A stretch of DNA of 64,000 nt from Euzebyella marina (GTDB lineage: Bacteria > Bacteroidota > Bacteroidia > Flavobacteriales > Flavobacteriaceae), in contig NZ_JACYFK010000001.1 in the NCBI RefSeq assembly GCF_014855515.1, positions 1,488,001 to 1,552,000 on the forward strand. Reading direction: 5' to 3'. Within the stretch, counting starts at the first letter, position 1; every line of letters starts with the position of its first letter. The notes beneath the pieces were generated by a model. The model was not told the origin of the DNA. It ran no database searches and saw only the letters and a program-made list of their open reading frames with translations. Below, piece by piece: positions 8,581 to 18,503 of the stretch. The translations under genes and the position numbers were made by a program.

Positions 8581-8735
8581 GGGAAGGTTCGTAAAAAATA
8601 TTGTAAAAGGGGAGGTTTAATTCTAAAGACATCAACTGAATAAAATACCATTTTAAACTGGAGAGGTGCAAATCATCACTATGTTACAACTAAAAGATTT
8701 AGCTTCTGAACACAGCTAAAAAAATCCCATAAAAG

Positions 8736-9569
8736 TTAAAAATTCACGGTCACTCCTAAGGTGCCCGGACCAAAGTTAAGGTTCCAGCTAGTTCTTTTGT
8801 CTTGAGCGTTATATTTCTCGTTGTATTTCCGGTCGAGATATTTGTCAATCGACTCTACTGTTGCTACGCTTATAGCAATGGCAAAAACGAAGTCACTCAA
8901 CCAATGCTGTCCGTCCCAAATTCTTGAAAGGCCGGGTATAGCCCCTAAAGTATAGATGCCTGCCTTTGCCCAAGGGCTCTTGAATTGCTTTCCGATAGCA
9001 TATGCGTTGGTAAAGGCCAACAATGCATGGCCTGAAGGAAACGAGTGAAAATTACGACTTGAGTTGAAGGGGTCAAAAGTATCCTTTCCTAAATTAGCTA
9101 TGGGTCTTGCCCTGCCTACTGCTGATTTTAGAACCTGTTGTAGAAAACCCGCTGAAGTTGCTGATGATATCAATAATACACCTGTTCTTCGCAATTTTTC
9201 GTTTTTGGCGATCAATCCCGTTAGATATACCCCAGAAGTGACCAAATAGTTGTTTTCAGGGCTGCCATAAAAAGTTCCGTACGAACGAATGACCTCCGGT
9301 ACTCCTTCCTTTTGAAGGCGAATAAAGCGAGAGGTATCATCATCAATCAGATAGACCGCCCCGGTGCCCGCTACCACACCTCCGAACTGAGCCCATTGTT
9401 TACCCTGCCAATGAAAAGGTCTGGCATAGGAGTAACCCACACCTTTGAACATATTAACAAAATCATACTTGAACATATCCCAACGTTTTTCACTGGGTAC
9501 CACAATGCTATCTTGGGAAAAGGAAGAACTGAAGGATAAAAAGGCCAGAACGAACAAAATCTTTTTCAT
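8736..9569 (-). CDS. Secreted PAP2-family phosphatase
   Basis: 277 residues from the ATG at 9567-9569, which begins a good signal peptide (MKKILFVLAFLSFSSSFSQ); a TTG three codons upstream is less likely. All three PAP2 active-site blocks are present: K-x6-R-P (KSAVGRARP), S-x-P-S-G-H (HSFPSGHALLAF) and S-R-x5-H-x3-D (SRIWDGQHWLSD). Members dephosphorylate lipid phosphates such as phosphatidate or undecaprenyl diphosphate on the outer face of the inner membrane. A CAAAAATA string at 9576-9583 is the complement of a TATTTTTG -7 box, right before the start. The gene stands alone. Confidence 0.88.
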   Translation of the reverse strand: MKKILFVLAFLSFSSSFSQDSIVVPSEKRWDMFKYDFVNMFKGVGYSYARPFHWQGKQWAQFGGVVAGTGAVYLIDDDTSRFIRLQKEGVPEVIRSYGTFYGSPENNYLVTSGVYLTGLIAKNEKLRRTGVLLISSATSAGFLQQVLKSAVGRARPIANLGKDTFDPFNSSRNFHSFPSGHALLAFTNAYAIGKQFKSPWAKAGIYTLGAIPGLSRIWDGQHWLSDFVFAIAISVATVESIDKYLDRKYNEKYNAQDKRTSWNLNFGPGTLGVTVNF

Positions 9570-9702
9570 AGGGGGCAAAAATAATAGCTACGCTTGTTTT
9601 AAGAAGAATCGGTTTAAAATAAAACTAACTCATTTGCGAGCGCTACAGATTATAACCTCGTCAATTTAAAGTTATTGTGGTAAATATGGCGAAGATGGGT
9701 TT

Positions 9703-10605
9703 TCAAAAGTAGATTTTCTGGGCGAGTCGATAGGTGTTGGCATGTGCCTCAACAATCACTTTGATATCGGGAGAATAACCACCGCCCATACTACATTGTA
9801 CAGGAATATGGTGTTCGTGACAGGTATTAAGCACAAATTCGTCCCTTTCTTTACAGCCTTGCAAGGTAAGCGACAAAGTACCCAGTTTGTCGGACTCTAG
9901 AACATCTACCCCTGATAGGTAGAAAATAAAATCGGGTTTTACCGTTTCTAGTAAATGGGGTAAGGTTTCTTTTAACAAGCCGAGATATTCCTGGTCTTCG
10001 GTCCCCTTTTTTAACGAAATGTCCAGGTCCGACACCTCTTTCTTAAAGGGGTAATTGCCTTCTCCGTGCATAGAGAAGGTGAAAACAGAATCGTCATTTT
10101 GAAAAATTTCTGCCGTTCCGTTTCCTTGGTGCACATCCAAATCAATAATCAGTATTTTTTTGGCCCAACCGTTTGCTTGCAGGTATCTGGCACCAATAGC
10201 TTGGTCGTTCAGCATACAAAAGGCTTCTCCGCGGTCGCTGTAAGCGTGGTGCGTACCGCCGGCTATATTCATTGAAATGCCATATTTTATTGCGTATTCA
10301 CAGGCTTTCATCGTGCCATCGGCAATAATGCGCTCCCTTTCCACCAAGTTTTCGCTTAAGGGAAAGCCAATTTTTCTAGCCTCACGGGGCGGTATTTTAA
10401 TATTCAATAAGTCATAAAAATACTCAGGGTCGTGAACGGCTACAATGTGCTTGTCATTGGGTGTTACGGGTTCGAAAAAATTTTCGGGCGAGCAAGTACC
10501 TTCGTGTAAGAGCTGTTTGGGCAAAAGCTCGTATTTGACCATGGGGAAACGGTGCCCTTCGGGTAATGGGTGATTATAAATAGGGTGATAGGCTATTTTT
10601 AGCAT
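9703..10605 (-). CDS. Histone deacetylase-like (class II/AcuC-type) zinc amidohydrolase
   Basis: 300 residues of the arginase/deacetylase fold. The catalytic His pair (GGTHHAYSDRG), zinc ligands D and H (IIDLDVHQGNGT), the third zinc ligand (YLSGVDVLESD) and the glycine-rich end loop with its Tyr (MGGGYSPD) are all intact, so the enzyme should be active. Bacterial relatives remove acetyl groups from polyamines, proteins or small molecules; the substrate here is unknown. Its ATG lies two bases after the tex stop codon, so it is translationally coupled to tex. Confidence 0.87.
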   Translation of the reverse strand: MLKIAYHPIYNHPLPEGHRFPMVKYELLPKQLLHEGTCSPENFFEPVTPNDKHIVAVHDPEYFYDLLNIKIPPREARKIGFPLSENLVERERIIADGTMKACEYAIKYGISMNIAGGTHHAYSDRGEAFCMLNDQAIGARYLQANGWAKKILIIDLDVHQGNGTAEIFQNDDSVFTFSMHGEGNYPFKKEVSDLDISLKKGTEDQEYLGLLKETLPHLLETVKPDFIFYLSGVDVLESDKLGTLSLTLQGCKERDEFVLNTCHEHHIPVQCSMGGGYSPDIKVIVEAHANTYRLAQKIYF

Positions 10606-10607
10606 GG

Positions 10608-12740
10608 CTATAAATCGCCTTTATGTAGTTTTAACTGAATTCGTTTTCGAGGGATGTCAACTTGCAAGACCTTCACTATAATTTGTTGATGTAAATGAAC
10701 ATGTTCGTTCACATCTTTGACAAAGGCATCGGCAAGGTTAGAGACATGAATAAGCCCACTTTCTTTGATGCCAATATCAACAAAACACCCAAAATTGGTA
10801 ATGTTGTTGACGATACCGGGCAGCAATTGACCTTCTCGCAGGTCATCAATAGTTTTAATGTTCTGGTCAAAAGTAAACACCTTCGCTTTCTCCCTAAGGT
10901 CCAATCCGGGTTTTTCCAGTTCCTTTATAATATCTTGAAGGGTAGGTAGGTCGATTTCATCGGTACAGTAATGTTTGAGTTGAATACTTTTTAAGATTTC
11001 TTTGTTTCCGATTATTTCGGATAATGGCATCTTTTTATCCTTGGCCATCTGTTCTACTATACCGTAACTTTCGGGGTGAACGGCAGAATCATCCAAGGGG
11101 TTTTTTGCATTTTTTATTCGAAGGAAAGCGGCGCCCTGTTCAAAGGCCTTTTCACCTAATCGAGCTACTTTTTTAATGTCGGAACGTTTGCTGAATGGGC
11201 CGTTTTCGTTACGGTGAGCCACGATGTTCTCGGCCAATTTAGGGCCAATTCCTGAAACGTAACTTAAAAGCGGAACACTGGCCGTATTGATGTTTACGCC
11301 AACGGAGTTTACACAGCTCTCCACTGTTCTATCGAGAGAGGTCTGTAGCTTGTTTTGGTCTACATCATGCTGGTATTGCCCCACACCGATAGATTTAGGG
11401 TCTATTTTCACCAACTCGGCCAACGGGTCTGCCAATCTTCTGCCTATTGAGACCGCACCGCGTACGGTAACATCGTAGTTCGGGAATTCTTCTCTTGCAA
11501 TTTTCGAGGCGGAATAAATAGAGGCACCGGCCTCGCTCACCACATAAACTTCAACCGGATTTTTAAAATGTACCCTCTTTACCAAACGCTCCGTTTCGCG
11601 GGAAGCCGTACCATTACCAATGGCAATAGCCTCAATTTTATAGGCGTCTGCCAATGTGCTCAGTTTTTTCAGGGCACCCTTGGTATCATTTTGCGGTGCA
11701 TGCGGAAAAATGGTTTCATTGTGCTCCAAATCTCCGGTGGCACTCAAACAGACCACCTTACAACCCGTTCTAAAACCTGGGTCAATGGCCAAAATTCGTT
11801 TTTCACCTACTGGGGAGCCTAATAGCAATTGCTGTAAGTTCTTGGCGAATACTTTAATGGCATCATCATCGGCCTCCTCTTTAGCCTTTTTTAAAAGTTC
11901 GTTGGATAAAGAGGGAAACAACAACCTTTTGTAAGCATCTTCTATAGCCATTTGAATTTGCGGCGTACACGAATTGTTCGATTTAATGGTACGTTGCTCG
12001 ATTTTAGAAAGGATAAAATCAGTATCCAATTCTAATTTCACTCTTATAAAACCTTCGTTTTCAGCTCTAAGAATGGCCAATAAACGATGCGAAGGGCAAC
12101 GGTTGAGCGATTCGCTCCAATCAAAATAATCTCTGAACTTTTGGGCCGCCTCTTCATCTTTTTTGGTAGAAACCACCTTTGTTGTCAGCATAGCAGACCT
12201 TTCCAATTGTGAACGGATGAGGTTTCTAATGGAGATTCGCTCATTAAGCCATTCGGCAATGATGTGTCGAGCTCCCTCCAGGGCGGCATCTGTATCAGGG
12301 ACTTCGGAATTGGAATATTGGTGGGCTGCCGACTCAATATCTCGATGGTTTTGGGCCATGATGATTTTAGCCAAAGGCTCCAAACCGTTTTTACGAGCTG
12401 TTTCGGCTTTGGTTTTTCTCTTTTTCTTAAAAGGAAGGTAGAGGTCTTCCAAACTCGTCAAATCTTCGGTCTGGGCAATCTTGTTTTTAAGGTCTTCTGT
12501 TAAAGAATCTTGTTCTTCAATGGCTTTTAGAATCGTTTCCTTTCTCTTTTCAAGATTTTCAAACTGCGTTTTGAACTCCACAATTTGACCAATCTGTACT
12601 TCATCAAGGTTGCCTGTCTTTTCTTTGCGGTAGCGGGCGATAAAGGGAATGGTACAGTCTTCATTAAGCAGTTCAACCGTGTTTTTGATACCTTTTTCGG
12701 GAAGCTGGGTATGTTTTAAGATATAGGCTAAGAGATTCAT
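10608..12740 (-). CDS. tex: Tex-family RNA-binding transcription accessory protein
   Basis: 710 residues, close to the usual Tex length. In order: the N-terminal helical/HTH region (IPFIARYRKEKTGNLDE), a YqgF/RNase H-like domain in the middle (EKRILAIDPGFRTGCKVV), helix-hairpin-helix motifs (GIGPKLAENIVAHR, with FSKRSDIKKV following) and a C-terminal S1 RNA-binding domain (GQLLPGIVNNITNFGCFVDIG split around residue 640). Tex binds nucleic acid and influences transcription and expression of surface factors; the exact role differs between species. It forms a two-gene operon with the deacetylase-like gene downstream. Confidence 0.95.
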   Translation of the reverse strand: MNLLAYILKHTQLPEKGIKNTVELLNEDCTIPFIARYRKEKTGNLDEVQIGQIVEFKTQFENLEKRKETILKAIEEQDSLTEDLKNKIAQTEDLTSLEDLYLPFKKKRKTKAETARKNGLEPLAKIIMAQNHRDIESAAHQYSNSEVPDTDAALEGARHIIAEWLNERISIRNLIRSQLERSAMLTTKVVSTKKDEEAAQKFRDYFDWSESLNRCPSHRLLAILRAENEGFIRVKLELDTDFILSKIEQRTIKSNNSCTPQIQMAIEDAYKRLLFPSLSNELLKKAKEEADDDAIKVFAKNLQQLLLGSPVGEKRILAIDPGFRTGCKVVCLSATGDLEHNETIFPHAPQNDTKGALKKLSTLADAYKIEAIAIGNGTASRETERLVKRVHFKNPVEVYVVSEAGASIYSASKIAREEFPNYDVTVRGAVSIGRRLADPLAELVKIDPKSIGVGQYQHDVDQNKLQTSLDRTVESCVNSVGVNINTASVPLLSYVSGIGPKLAENIVAHRNENGPFSKRSDIKKVARLGEKAFEQGAAFLRIKNAKNPLDDSAVHPESYGIVEQMAKDKKMPLSEIIGNKEILKSIQLKHYCTDEIDLPTLQDIIKELEKPGLDLREKAKVFTFDQNIKTIDDLREGQLLPGIVNNITNFGCFVDIGIKESGLIHVSNLADAFVKDVNEHVHLHQQIIVKVLQVDIPRKRIQLKLHKGDL

Positions 12741-12845
12741 GTAAATTCTTATGGTTGAGACTAAACTGTTTTTTTAGTAAGCCAAGTGAAAGTGGCTAAA
12801 CTTTAAATTTAGAGACCTATTTGTTCAAAATGGAATAGAGAGATG

Positions 12846-12906
12846 GTTAATTCCCACTCCTAGGTTCTCGACTACGCTCGACCTGACAATTAATGGGAAA
12901 GTTAAC
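12846..12906. repeat. Palindromic intergenic element after metG
   Basis: An outer inverted repeat (GTTAATTCCCA at 12846-12856 against TGGGAAAGTTAAC at 12894-12906, with a 2-nt bulge) encloses an imperfect palindrome, AGGTTCTCGACTACGCTCGACCT written in part as TCGA-ctacgc-TCGA at 12868-12881. It touches the metG stop codon. The inner core resembles a short palindromic motif I have seen often between flavobacterial genes. It could act as a hairpin terminator for metG or be a dispersed repeat unit. No second copy was seen in this window. Confidence 0.5.
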
Positions 12907-14971
12907 TAATCCCTTCGCCGTTACCAACACCTTCTTCATCGGGGTTGACGAAAACCAATTTACCCTCTTTGCTTTCGGTCATCAGAATCATGCCCTGACT
13001 TTCAACACCACGTAAAGGTCGCGGTGCCAAATTGACCAGAACAGTAACTTTTTTACCGATAATCTCTTCTGGCTTGAAGCTTTCAGCGATACCCGAAACA
13101 ATAGTTCTGGTGTCAATGCCGGTATCTACCTTTAAAACCAGTAATTTTTTGGTCTTAGGCATTTTTTCGGCTTCCAAAATTGTACCTACACGCATATCCA
13201 ATTTCGTAAAATCATCAAAGGTGATGGTCTCTTTTTGAGGTGTGACCGCTTTCTTTTCGTTCTCGTTCGCTTTTTTGGTAGCTTCCAATTTATCTAATTG
13301 TTTTTGAATTTCGCTGTCCTCTATTTTTCTGAACAACAACTGTGATTGATTGATTTTATGTACCGCCGGTAACAACGATTCTTTTTGCGAAACATCGTTC
13401 CAGCCCAAGTCGGTAGATAGGGCCAGTATTGATTTTAATTTATTGGAAGTAAAAGGCACGAAAGGCTCACTTAAAACAGCTAGACCAGTAGCTATTTGCA
13501 GGGCGACATACATTATCGTTTGCACCCTTTCTTCGTCTTGTTTAATAACCTTCCAAGGTTCTTCGTCGGCCAAATACTTATTACCCAAACGTGCTAGGTT
13601 CATTAATTCTTGGGCCGCTTCCCTAAAGCGGTATCTTTCCAAGGAATTGGAAATAACTTCTGGATATTTTTTAAGGGCATCCAAAGTTTCTTGGTCCACC
13701 TCGGTAAAGTCGGACGGTGCAGGAATTACCCCATCATAATATTTGTTGGTCAATACAACCACCCGGTTGATGAAATTACCCAAGATGGCCACCAACTCAT
13801 TGTTGTTGCGGGCCTGAAAATCCTTCCAAGTAAAATCATTGTCCTTCGTTTCAGGTGTGTTGGCCGTTAGCGTATAGCGCAACACATCTTGCATATCAGG
13901 AAACTCTTCTAAGTATTCGTGCAACCAAACGGCCCAATTTTTAGAGGTGGAGAGCTTGTTGCCTTCCAAATTCAAGAACTCATTGGCCGGAACGTTTTCC
14001 GGAAGAATATAACCACCATGCGATTTTAGAATAGCGGGAAATATGATGCAGTGGAAAACAATGTTGTCTTTCCCAATAAAATGAACCAATTTGGTGTCTT
14101 TGTCTTTCCAATAAGGCTCCCAATCTTTTCCTTCTCTTTTTGCCCACTCTTTAGTAGAAGAAATATAGCCGATAGGGGCATCGAACCAAACGTACAGTAC
14201 TTTACCTTCTCCGCCTTCTACCGGTACCGGTATACCCCAATCTAAATCTCTAGTAACGGCTCTAGGTTCAAGTCCACCATCTATCCAGCTTTTGCATTGC
14301 CCGTACACATTGGGTTTCCAATCGTTTTTATGTCCTTCAAGGATCCAATCCCTTAAAAAGCCTTCGTACCTGTCCAAAGGCAAGAACCAGTGTTTGGTTT
14401 CTTTTGTGGTAGGTGTGCTTCCTGTAATGGTTGATTTTGGGTTGATCAAATCAGTTGCATTTAACGAAGACCCACAATTTTCACATTGGTCACCATAGGC
14501 CTCTTCATGCCCGCATTTAGGGCAAGTGCCGATTACAAAACGATCGGCCAAAAATTGCTTGGCTTCTTCATCATATAATTGGGCGGTAGTCTCTTCAATA
14601 AAATCACCTTGCTCGTATAATTTTTTAAAGAAATCGGATGCCGTTTCGTGATGAACCTCGGCAGAAGTTCTAGAATAATTGTCGAAAGTAATGCCGAAGT
14701 CTTGAAACGACTTTTTAATGATGGCATGGTACTTATCGATAATCTCTTTGGGTGTTACCCCTTCTTTTTTGGCCTTCATTGAAATTGCGACCCCATGCTC
14801 ATCGCTTCCACAGACAAAGGCAACCTCTTTTCCGGTCAGTCTTAAGTATCTGGCGTAAATATCTGCAGGAACATATACACCCGCCAAGTGACCAATATGA
14901 ATTGGTCCGTTAGTATAGGGTAATGCAGCAGTAATGGTATAACGAGCGGGAGTAAGATTTTTTTCGGCCAT
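12902..14971 (-). CDS. metG: Methionyl-tRNA synthetase with C-terminal tRNA-binding domain
   Basis: 689 residues from the ATG at 14969-14971; the TTG one codon earlier is not needed. The class I signatures are HIGH (PIHIGHLAG, near residue 22) and KMSKS-type KLSTS ([10 protein letters not shown], about residue 340). A CPKCG...CENCG zinc knot lies around residue 150. The C-terminal 100 residues are an EMAP/Trbp111-like tRNA-binding domain ([20 protein letters not shown]). It charges tRNA-Met for initiation and elongation. A good promoter match sits immediately upstream, and a palindromic element follows. Confidence 0.97.
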   Translation of the reverse strand: MAEKNLTPARYTITAALPYTNGPIHIGHLAGVYVPADIYARYLRLTGKEVAFVCGSDEHGVAISMKAKKEGVTPKEIIDKYHAIIKKSFQDFGITFDNYSRTSAEVHHETASDFFKKLYEQGDFIEETTAQLYDEEAKQFLADRFVIGTCPKCGHEEAYGDQCENCGSSLNATDLINPKSTITGSTPTTKETKHWFLPLDRYEGFLRDWILEGHKNDWKPNVYGQCKSWIDGGLEPRAVTRDLDWGIPVPVEGGEGKVLYVWFDAPIGYISSTKEWAKREGKDWEPYWKDKDTKLVHFIGKDNIVFHCIIFPAILKSHGGYILPENVPANEFLNLEGNKLSTSKNWAVWLHEYLEEFPDMQDVLRYTLTANTPETKDNDFTWKDFQARNNNELVAILGNFINRVVVLTNKYYDGVIPAPSDFTEVDQETLDALKKYPEVISNSLERYRFREAAQELMNLARLGNKYLADEEPWKVIKQDEERVQTIMYVALQIATGLAVLSEPFVPFTSNKLKSILALSTDLGWNDVSQKESLLPAVHKINQSQLLFRKIEDSEIQKQLDKLEATKKANENEKKAVTPQKETITFDDFTKLDMRVGTILEAEKMPKTKKLLVLKVDTGIDTRTIVSGIAESFKPEEIIGKKVTVLVNLAPRPLRGVESQGMILMTESKEGKLVFVNPDEEGVGNGEGIS

Positions 14972-14990
14972 CAAATTTGAAATTAGGCCA

Positions 14991-15022
14991 CAAAAATAAG
15001 GTTTTTGCTACGAGGGATACAA
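14991..15022 (-). promoter_or_regulatory. Bacteroidota-type promoter of metG
   Basis: On the minus strand TATTTTTG (14991-14998) matches the TAnnTTTG -7 consensus, and TTG (15020-15022) lies 21 bp upstream as the -33 element. This would place the transcription start about a dozen bases before the metG ATG. It is a pattern match only. Confidence 0.5.
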
Positions 15023-15042
15023 GTAATATTCAAAAAGCAAAA

Positions 15043-15068
15043 CCCTCGTAAATTAGGGTTAACGAGGG
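15043..15068 (-). terminator. Terminator after the DUF1800-DUF1501 genes
   Basis: CCCTCGT (15043-15049) and ACGAGGG (15062-15068) form a 7-bp GC-rich stem with a 12-nt loop. On the minus strand it is followed by TTTTGCTTTTTG. It lies about 30 bp after the DUF1501 stop codon. Confidence 0.6.
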
Positions 15069-15096
15069 CTTGTTAGGATTGATTGAAATTGATGTG

Positions 15097-16806
15097 CTAT
15101 GCGACCATAACCGATTTGCTCATTTTATGGTCTTGTACTTGTATGCGATAGATATATTTACCAGCTGCCAAATGACCCGGCATACTTTCTTTTATGTTGA
15201 TTTCATTGGCTCCGGCAGTCATGATGGTATTGCGTATGGTACCCACGCGCTGCCCAACTATGTTGAACAATTGAATATCTACATGGGCCGTTACCGGCAT
15301 TTCAATATAGATATGCGGGGCATCGTCTGTCGGATAGTACGGTTTGTGAACAATAGCATTTATCTCGGCACTGCTAGGCACTACAGGACTTTCGGTTTGA
15401 CTGTCAGGAGTAGTGGGAATGGTAGGTTCACCATCACTGTAAGCGATTTCAGGAAAATCGGTTCCACTACAATTAAAACCAAGATTTACAGGTGCATAGG
15501 GGTGGTCTAGTAAGTGTTGCTCTACTAATGGAATTGGAACGCAGAGCCACTCGGCCAAAACCGTGGCATACAAATCTCTAAAATCCATAGTGTACTCTAA
15601 ATTCCCCCGGCCATCAGGGTTGTCGAGAGTTGGATGCTCACCAACAAATGCACTGCCATTCAATCCTTTTCCGAAGAAAAGGGTAGGGGCGGCCTTGCCA
15701 TGATCGGTGCCGTTGGATCCATTTTCAAAAATTCTTCTACCAAACTCTGAAAACGTCATGCTCAGTACCTTATCGTCTTGTTCGGTATAAGCAAGGTCTT
15801 CGTAAAAATTGTTGATGGCAATCGATAAATTGCTCATTAGTCTCTCGTGCGCCAAGGGTTGGTTGCCATGGGTGTCAAAGCCTCCCATAGATATCATATA
15901 CACCTTTGTACCTAAGTTTCCTTTGATCAAACGGGCTAAAAGCGCCAATTGTCGGGCGAAGCCGTTGTCTTGATATTCTACCTGATTTTGGCCTCTTGAC
16001 CAAGCTTCGTGAATAATGCCTGAGTATTCGTAGGTGGTATTGGCCACACCTCTTAAAAATTTAAGTTGGTCGCCATACATACAGTCGTTGAACAGGGTAT
16101 CTTCTAAACCATATCGCACACCCGATTCGGCGATTTCCTCTAACTGGTCGATATTCGAGGTAACGAACGCATAATTGGTTTCTTCGCCTTGAAAAACCAA
16201 ACTACCGAACTGACCTATTTGAATGGCCGCTGGTGCGGGAGGGGGCGAAATAAGGTAATCAGGATATATGTTCTCAAAATGCCTTCCCATCCATCCCGTG
16301 TTCAACCCACTGAATCCGGTGGTTGTTAGGTCGGTGTTGGCAAAAATATCCGATCCCGTAAAGTGGGAAAGACTTTGCCCTTCATAACCTACGCCATGAA
16401 CCGCCTTGAACTGGCCTTGGTCCCACATTGCTTCCAAAGACTTCATGTAAGATGGCACACCGAACTCATCGGTAAGCTTCAATACTTTGCTCTCCGGAAT
16501 ATAAATGTTGGGTCGCGCGTTGGCGTATGAATCATATTGCTCAATGGGTATAACGGTGCTCAGACCATCGTTTCCACCCGAAAGACGAATAAGAATTAAA
16601 ATGTTGTCTGTTTCAGCGGCTGCAATAGCCGATGTTAGAGGTGACGGTGCCGAGGCCGTTAAAAAATTGGAACCTAGCATCATCGAACCTGATCCAGCTA
16701 TGCCGAGTGCCTGTAAAAATGAGCGTCTGCTCCATGCTTTATGTTCTTGGTCATGGCCTTCGTGTTGCAGGCCCTTATGAGGTGAATTATGGTGGGTATC
16801 GCACAT
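15097..16806 (-). CDS. DUF1501 protein with Tat signal and type IX sorting domain
   Basis: 569 residues. A His-rich leader (residues 5-22) precedes a twin-arginine motif S-R-R-S-F-L (26-31) and a hydrophobic stretch, so Tat export is expected. The central part is a DUF1501 domain (sulfatase-like fold; LIRLSGGNDGLSTVIP at the start, MGGFDTHGNQ and FSEFGRRIFENGSNGTDHG later). The last 75 residues look like a type A T9SS C-terminal domain (DIQLFNIVGQRVG, LAAGKYIYRIQV and a basic KSVMVA end), which would send it across the outer membrane. DUF1501 proteins nearly always pair with DUF1800 genes, as here (9 bp spacing). Their biochemical role is not established. Confidence 0.85.
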   Translation of the reverse strand: MCDTHHNSPHKGLQHEGHDQEHKAWSRRSFLQALGIAGSGSMMLGSNFLTASAPSPLTSAIAAAETDNILILIRLSGGNDGLSTVIPIEQYDSYANARPNIYIPESKVLKLTDEFGVPSYMKSLEAMWDQGQFKAVHGVGYEGQSLSHFTGSDIFANTDLTTTGFSGLNTGWMGRHFENIYPDYLISPPPAPAAIQIGQFGSLVFQGEETNYAFVTSNIDQLEEIAESGVRYGLEDTLFNDCMYGDQLKFLRGVANTTYEYSGIIHEAWSRGQNQVEYQDNGFARQLALLARLIKGNLGTKVYMISMGGFDTHGNQPLAHERLMSNLSIAINNFYEDLAYTEQDDKVLSMTFSEFGRRIFENGSNGTDHGKAAPTLFFGKGLNGSAFVGEHPTLDNPDGRGNLEYTMDFRDLYATVLAEWLCVPIPLVEQHLLDHPYAPVNLGFNCSGTDFPEIAYSDGEPTIPTTPDSQTESPVVPSSAEINAIVHKPYYPTDDAPHIYIEMPVTAHVDIQLFNIVGQRVGTIRNTIMTAGANEINIKESMPGHLAAGKYIYRIQVQDHKMSKSVMVA

Positions 16807-16815
16807 AGCTGTAGG

Positions 16816-18309
16816 TTATTTAAGTTGAAATTCGGGTTGACGGGCCAAATATTGCATTAGCAGATATACCTGTGAAGGGCCTTCCATTGAAGTCTGCAAC
16901 GTCCAAGTAGGTGTCGAGCCGCCCTCGTAGTATTGATCTTGCACATCGCTTCTAAATACGGTGTATGCCTTATCGTATTCCGAATCGTTTAATAGTCCTT
17001 TCGGTAATATAAAATCGATAATGGCCCGAGCAATTACATCTGGGTTATTGCTTGTCATGCCATCCATTCCTGTAAGCGATAGGCCAAAAGACCTGAACTG
17101 TTCGGGGTCGGCATTAAAAAATTCTTCTAATACACTTTCTATAGTCAGCCAACGCCCGATCATAAAATTGGTGTTAATCCAAGATCGGTCTCTTTGCCAA
17201 CCGGCTACATCAAAAGGGTTGAACAATTCTTGGCTTAAGAGTGCACTATAATTGATCATGCTTGATACCGTGACATCATCGTAGGTAAAGCTTGATTCGT
17301 TCAGTAGGTTGAAATAAATATCGAACGGACTTTTAATAATGACGCCAATAGCCTCATCATCAAAGAAATGTTGACTTTTAAATAATTGTGAAAGCACCGG
17401 TGCAATCTCAAAATTATTGGCCAAGAAAGTGCTTGCCATGCCAGATATAATGGTCTGGGCATTGCCCGCGGCATCTTGAGAGTCGGGGTGAACGAAAAAC
17501 TCATAGAGTTTTCTACAGATAAATTCGGCAATTTCATTGGCTCGTTGCTCGAACAATATGTCAATCACGTCATCATAACCCCAGTTGCCTGTTTGACCTA
17601 ATATAGTTTTGCTGTCGGTATCGTGGCGGTCATCTCTAAATTGTACGGATTCGCAACCTAGTTCGCCTCTCTCAACATAACCGGTTAAGGCACGTGCCGT
17701 TTCAATAATGTCTTCTTCAGTATACCCATTACCTTCGCCCAAAGTAAATAGCTCATAAAGTTCTCGGGCGTAGTTTTCGTTGGGGTTATGGCCGTTGTTA
17801 TAAACGCCATCCAAATAATACAACATGGCATCGGTAAGTCCGATTTCGCTAACAAATGTTTTAAAGTTACCTATTGCATTCTGCTGTAAGCAATCGATGT
17901 AGTGGTAGAGAAATGAATTACACTCGTACACTTTCAGCTCGGTAACAAAATGATTGCTCCAAAAGAAGCTAAGGCGGTCTCGTAGGTTGTTGTTCAGCAT
18001 TTGATTGGTGTAGGCCAAGCTGAACTCTTGCCTTTGTTGACGCACCATTGAGTTACGCTGCTCATCGTCTTCGGGGTAATTACTACCGTTCCAATCGGCC
18101 CAAGTAGGTGCTGTAACGGGCGGTTGGGCCAATGCCTGGTTAATTAGTGTATCTACCAATGAACCTGCATTTTGACCTTCTGCTTGATCGATAGTTTGTG
18201 CGGAGGCGCTGAACCCCAGTCTACGGTACAGGTGTGCAGCCTTCGACCTGTTCAAGGGAGTGTTATACGGCGCTAGGGAAGCCGTATTACAGTTGATAAA
18301 GTATTCCAT
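16816..18309 (-). CDS. DUF1800 domain protein
   Basis: 497 residues, typical length. Recognised by the conserved run of phrases of this family: HLYRRLGFSASAQTID at the N-terminus, DRLSFFWSNHFVTEL, ENYARELYELFTLGEGNGYT and ETARALTGY. No clear signal peptide is seen, unlike its partner DUF1501 protein, so it may depend on the partner for export, which is inference. It is the first gene of a two-gene operon. DUF1800/DUF1501 pairs are widespread in Planctomycetes, Bacteroidota and Proteobacteria; function unknown. Confidence 0.87.
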   Translation of the reverse strand: MEYFINCNTASLAPYNTPLNRSKAAHLYRRLGFSASAQTIDQAEGQNAGSLVDTLINQALAQPPVTAPTWADWNGSNYPEDDEQRNSMVRQQRQEFSLAYTNQMLNNNLRDRLSFFWSNHFVTELKVYECNSFLYHYIDCLQQNAIGNFKTFVSEIGLTDAMLYYLDGVYNNGHNPNENYARELYELFTLGEGNGYTEEDIIETARALTGYVERGELGCESVQFRDDRHDTDSKTILGQTGNWGYDDVIDILFEQRANEIAEFICRKLYEFFVHPDSQDAAGNAQTIISGMASTFLANNFEIAPVLSQLFKSQHFFDDEAIGVIIKSPFDIYFNLLNESSFTYDDVTVSSMINYSALLSQELFNPFDVAGWQRDRSWINTNFMIGRWLTIESVLEEFFNADPEQFRSFGLSLTGMDGMTSNNPDVIARAIIDFILPKGLLNDSEYDKAYTVFRSDVQDQYYEGGSTPTWTLQTSMEGPSQVYLLMQYLARQPEFQLK

Positions 18310-18503
18310 AGTTTTCAGTAGGCTTTAAGAACCGTTTATGTGCTTGGGGTCAATTCTTAACGTACTGGGGTTTTGTATAGTATGGTGATTGATGTATTTT
18401 CGATGTATGGCATAATTAATTACGAATCATACACAATATTTGGCGTTAGGTAACCCTATTTTTCGATGAACCGCCGCTCTTTGAAATAGATTTAAGGAAA
18501 ACT

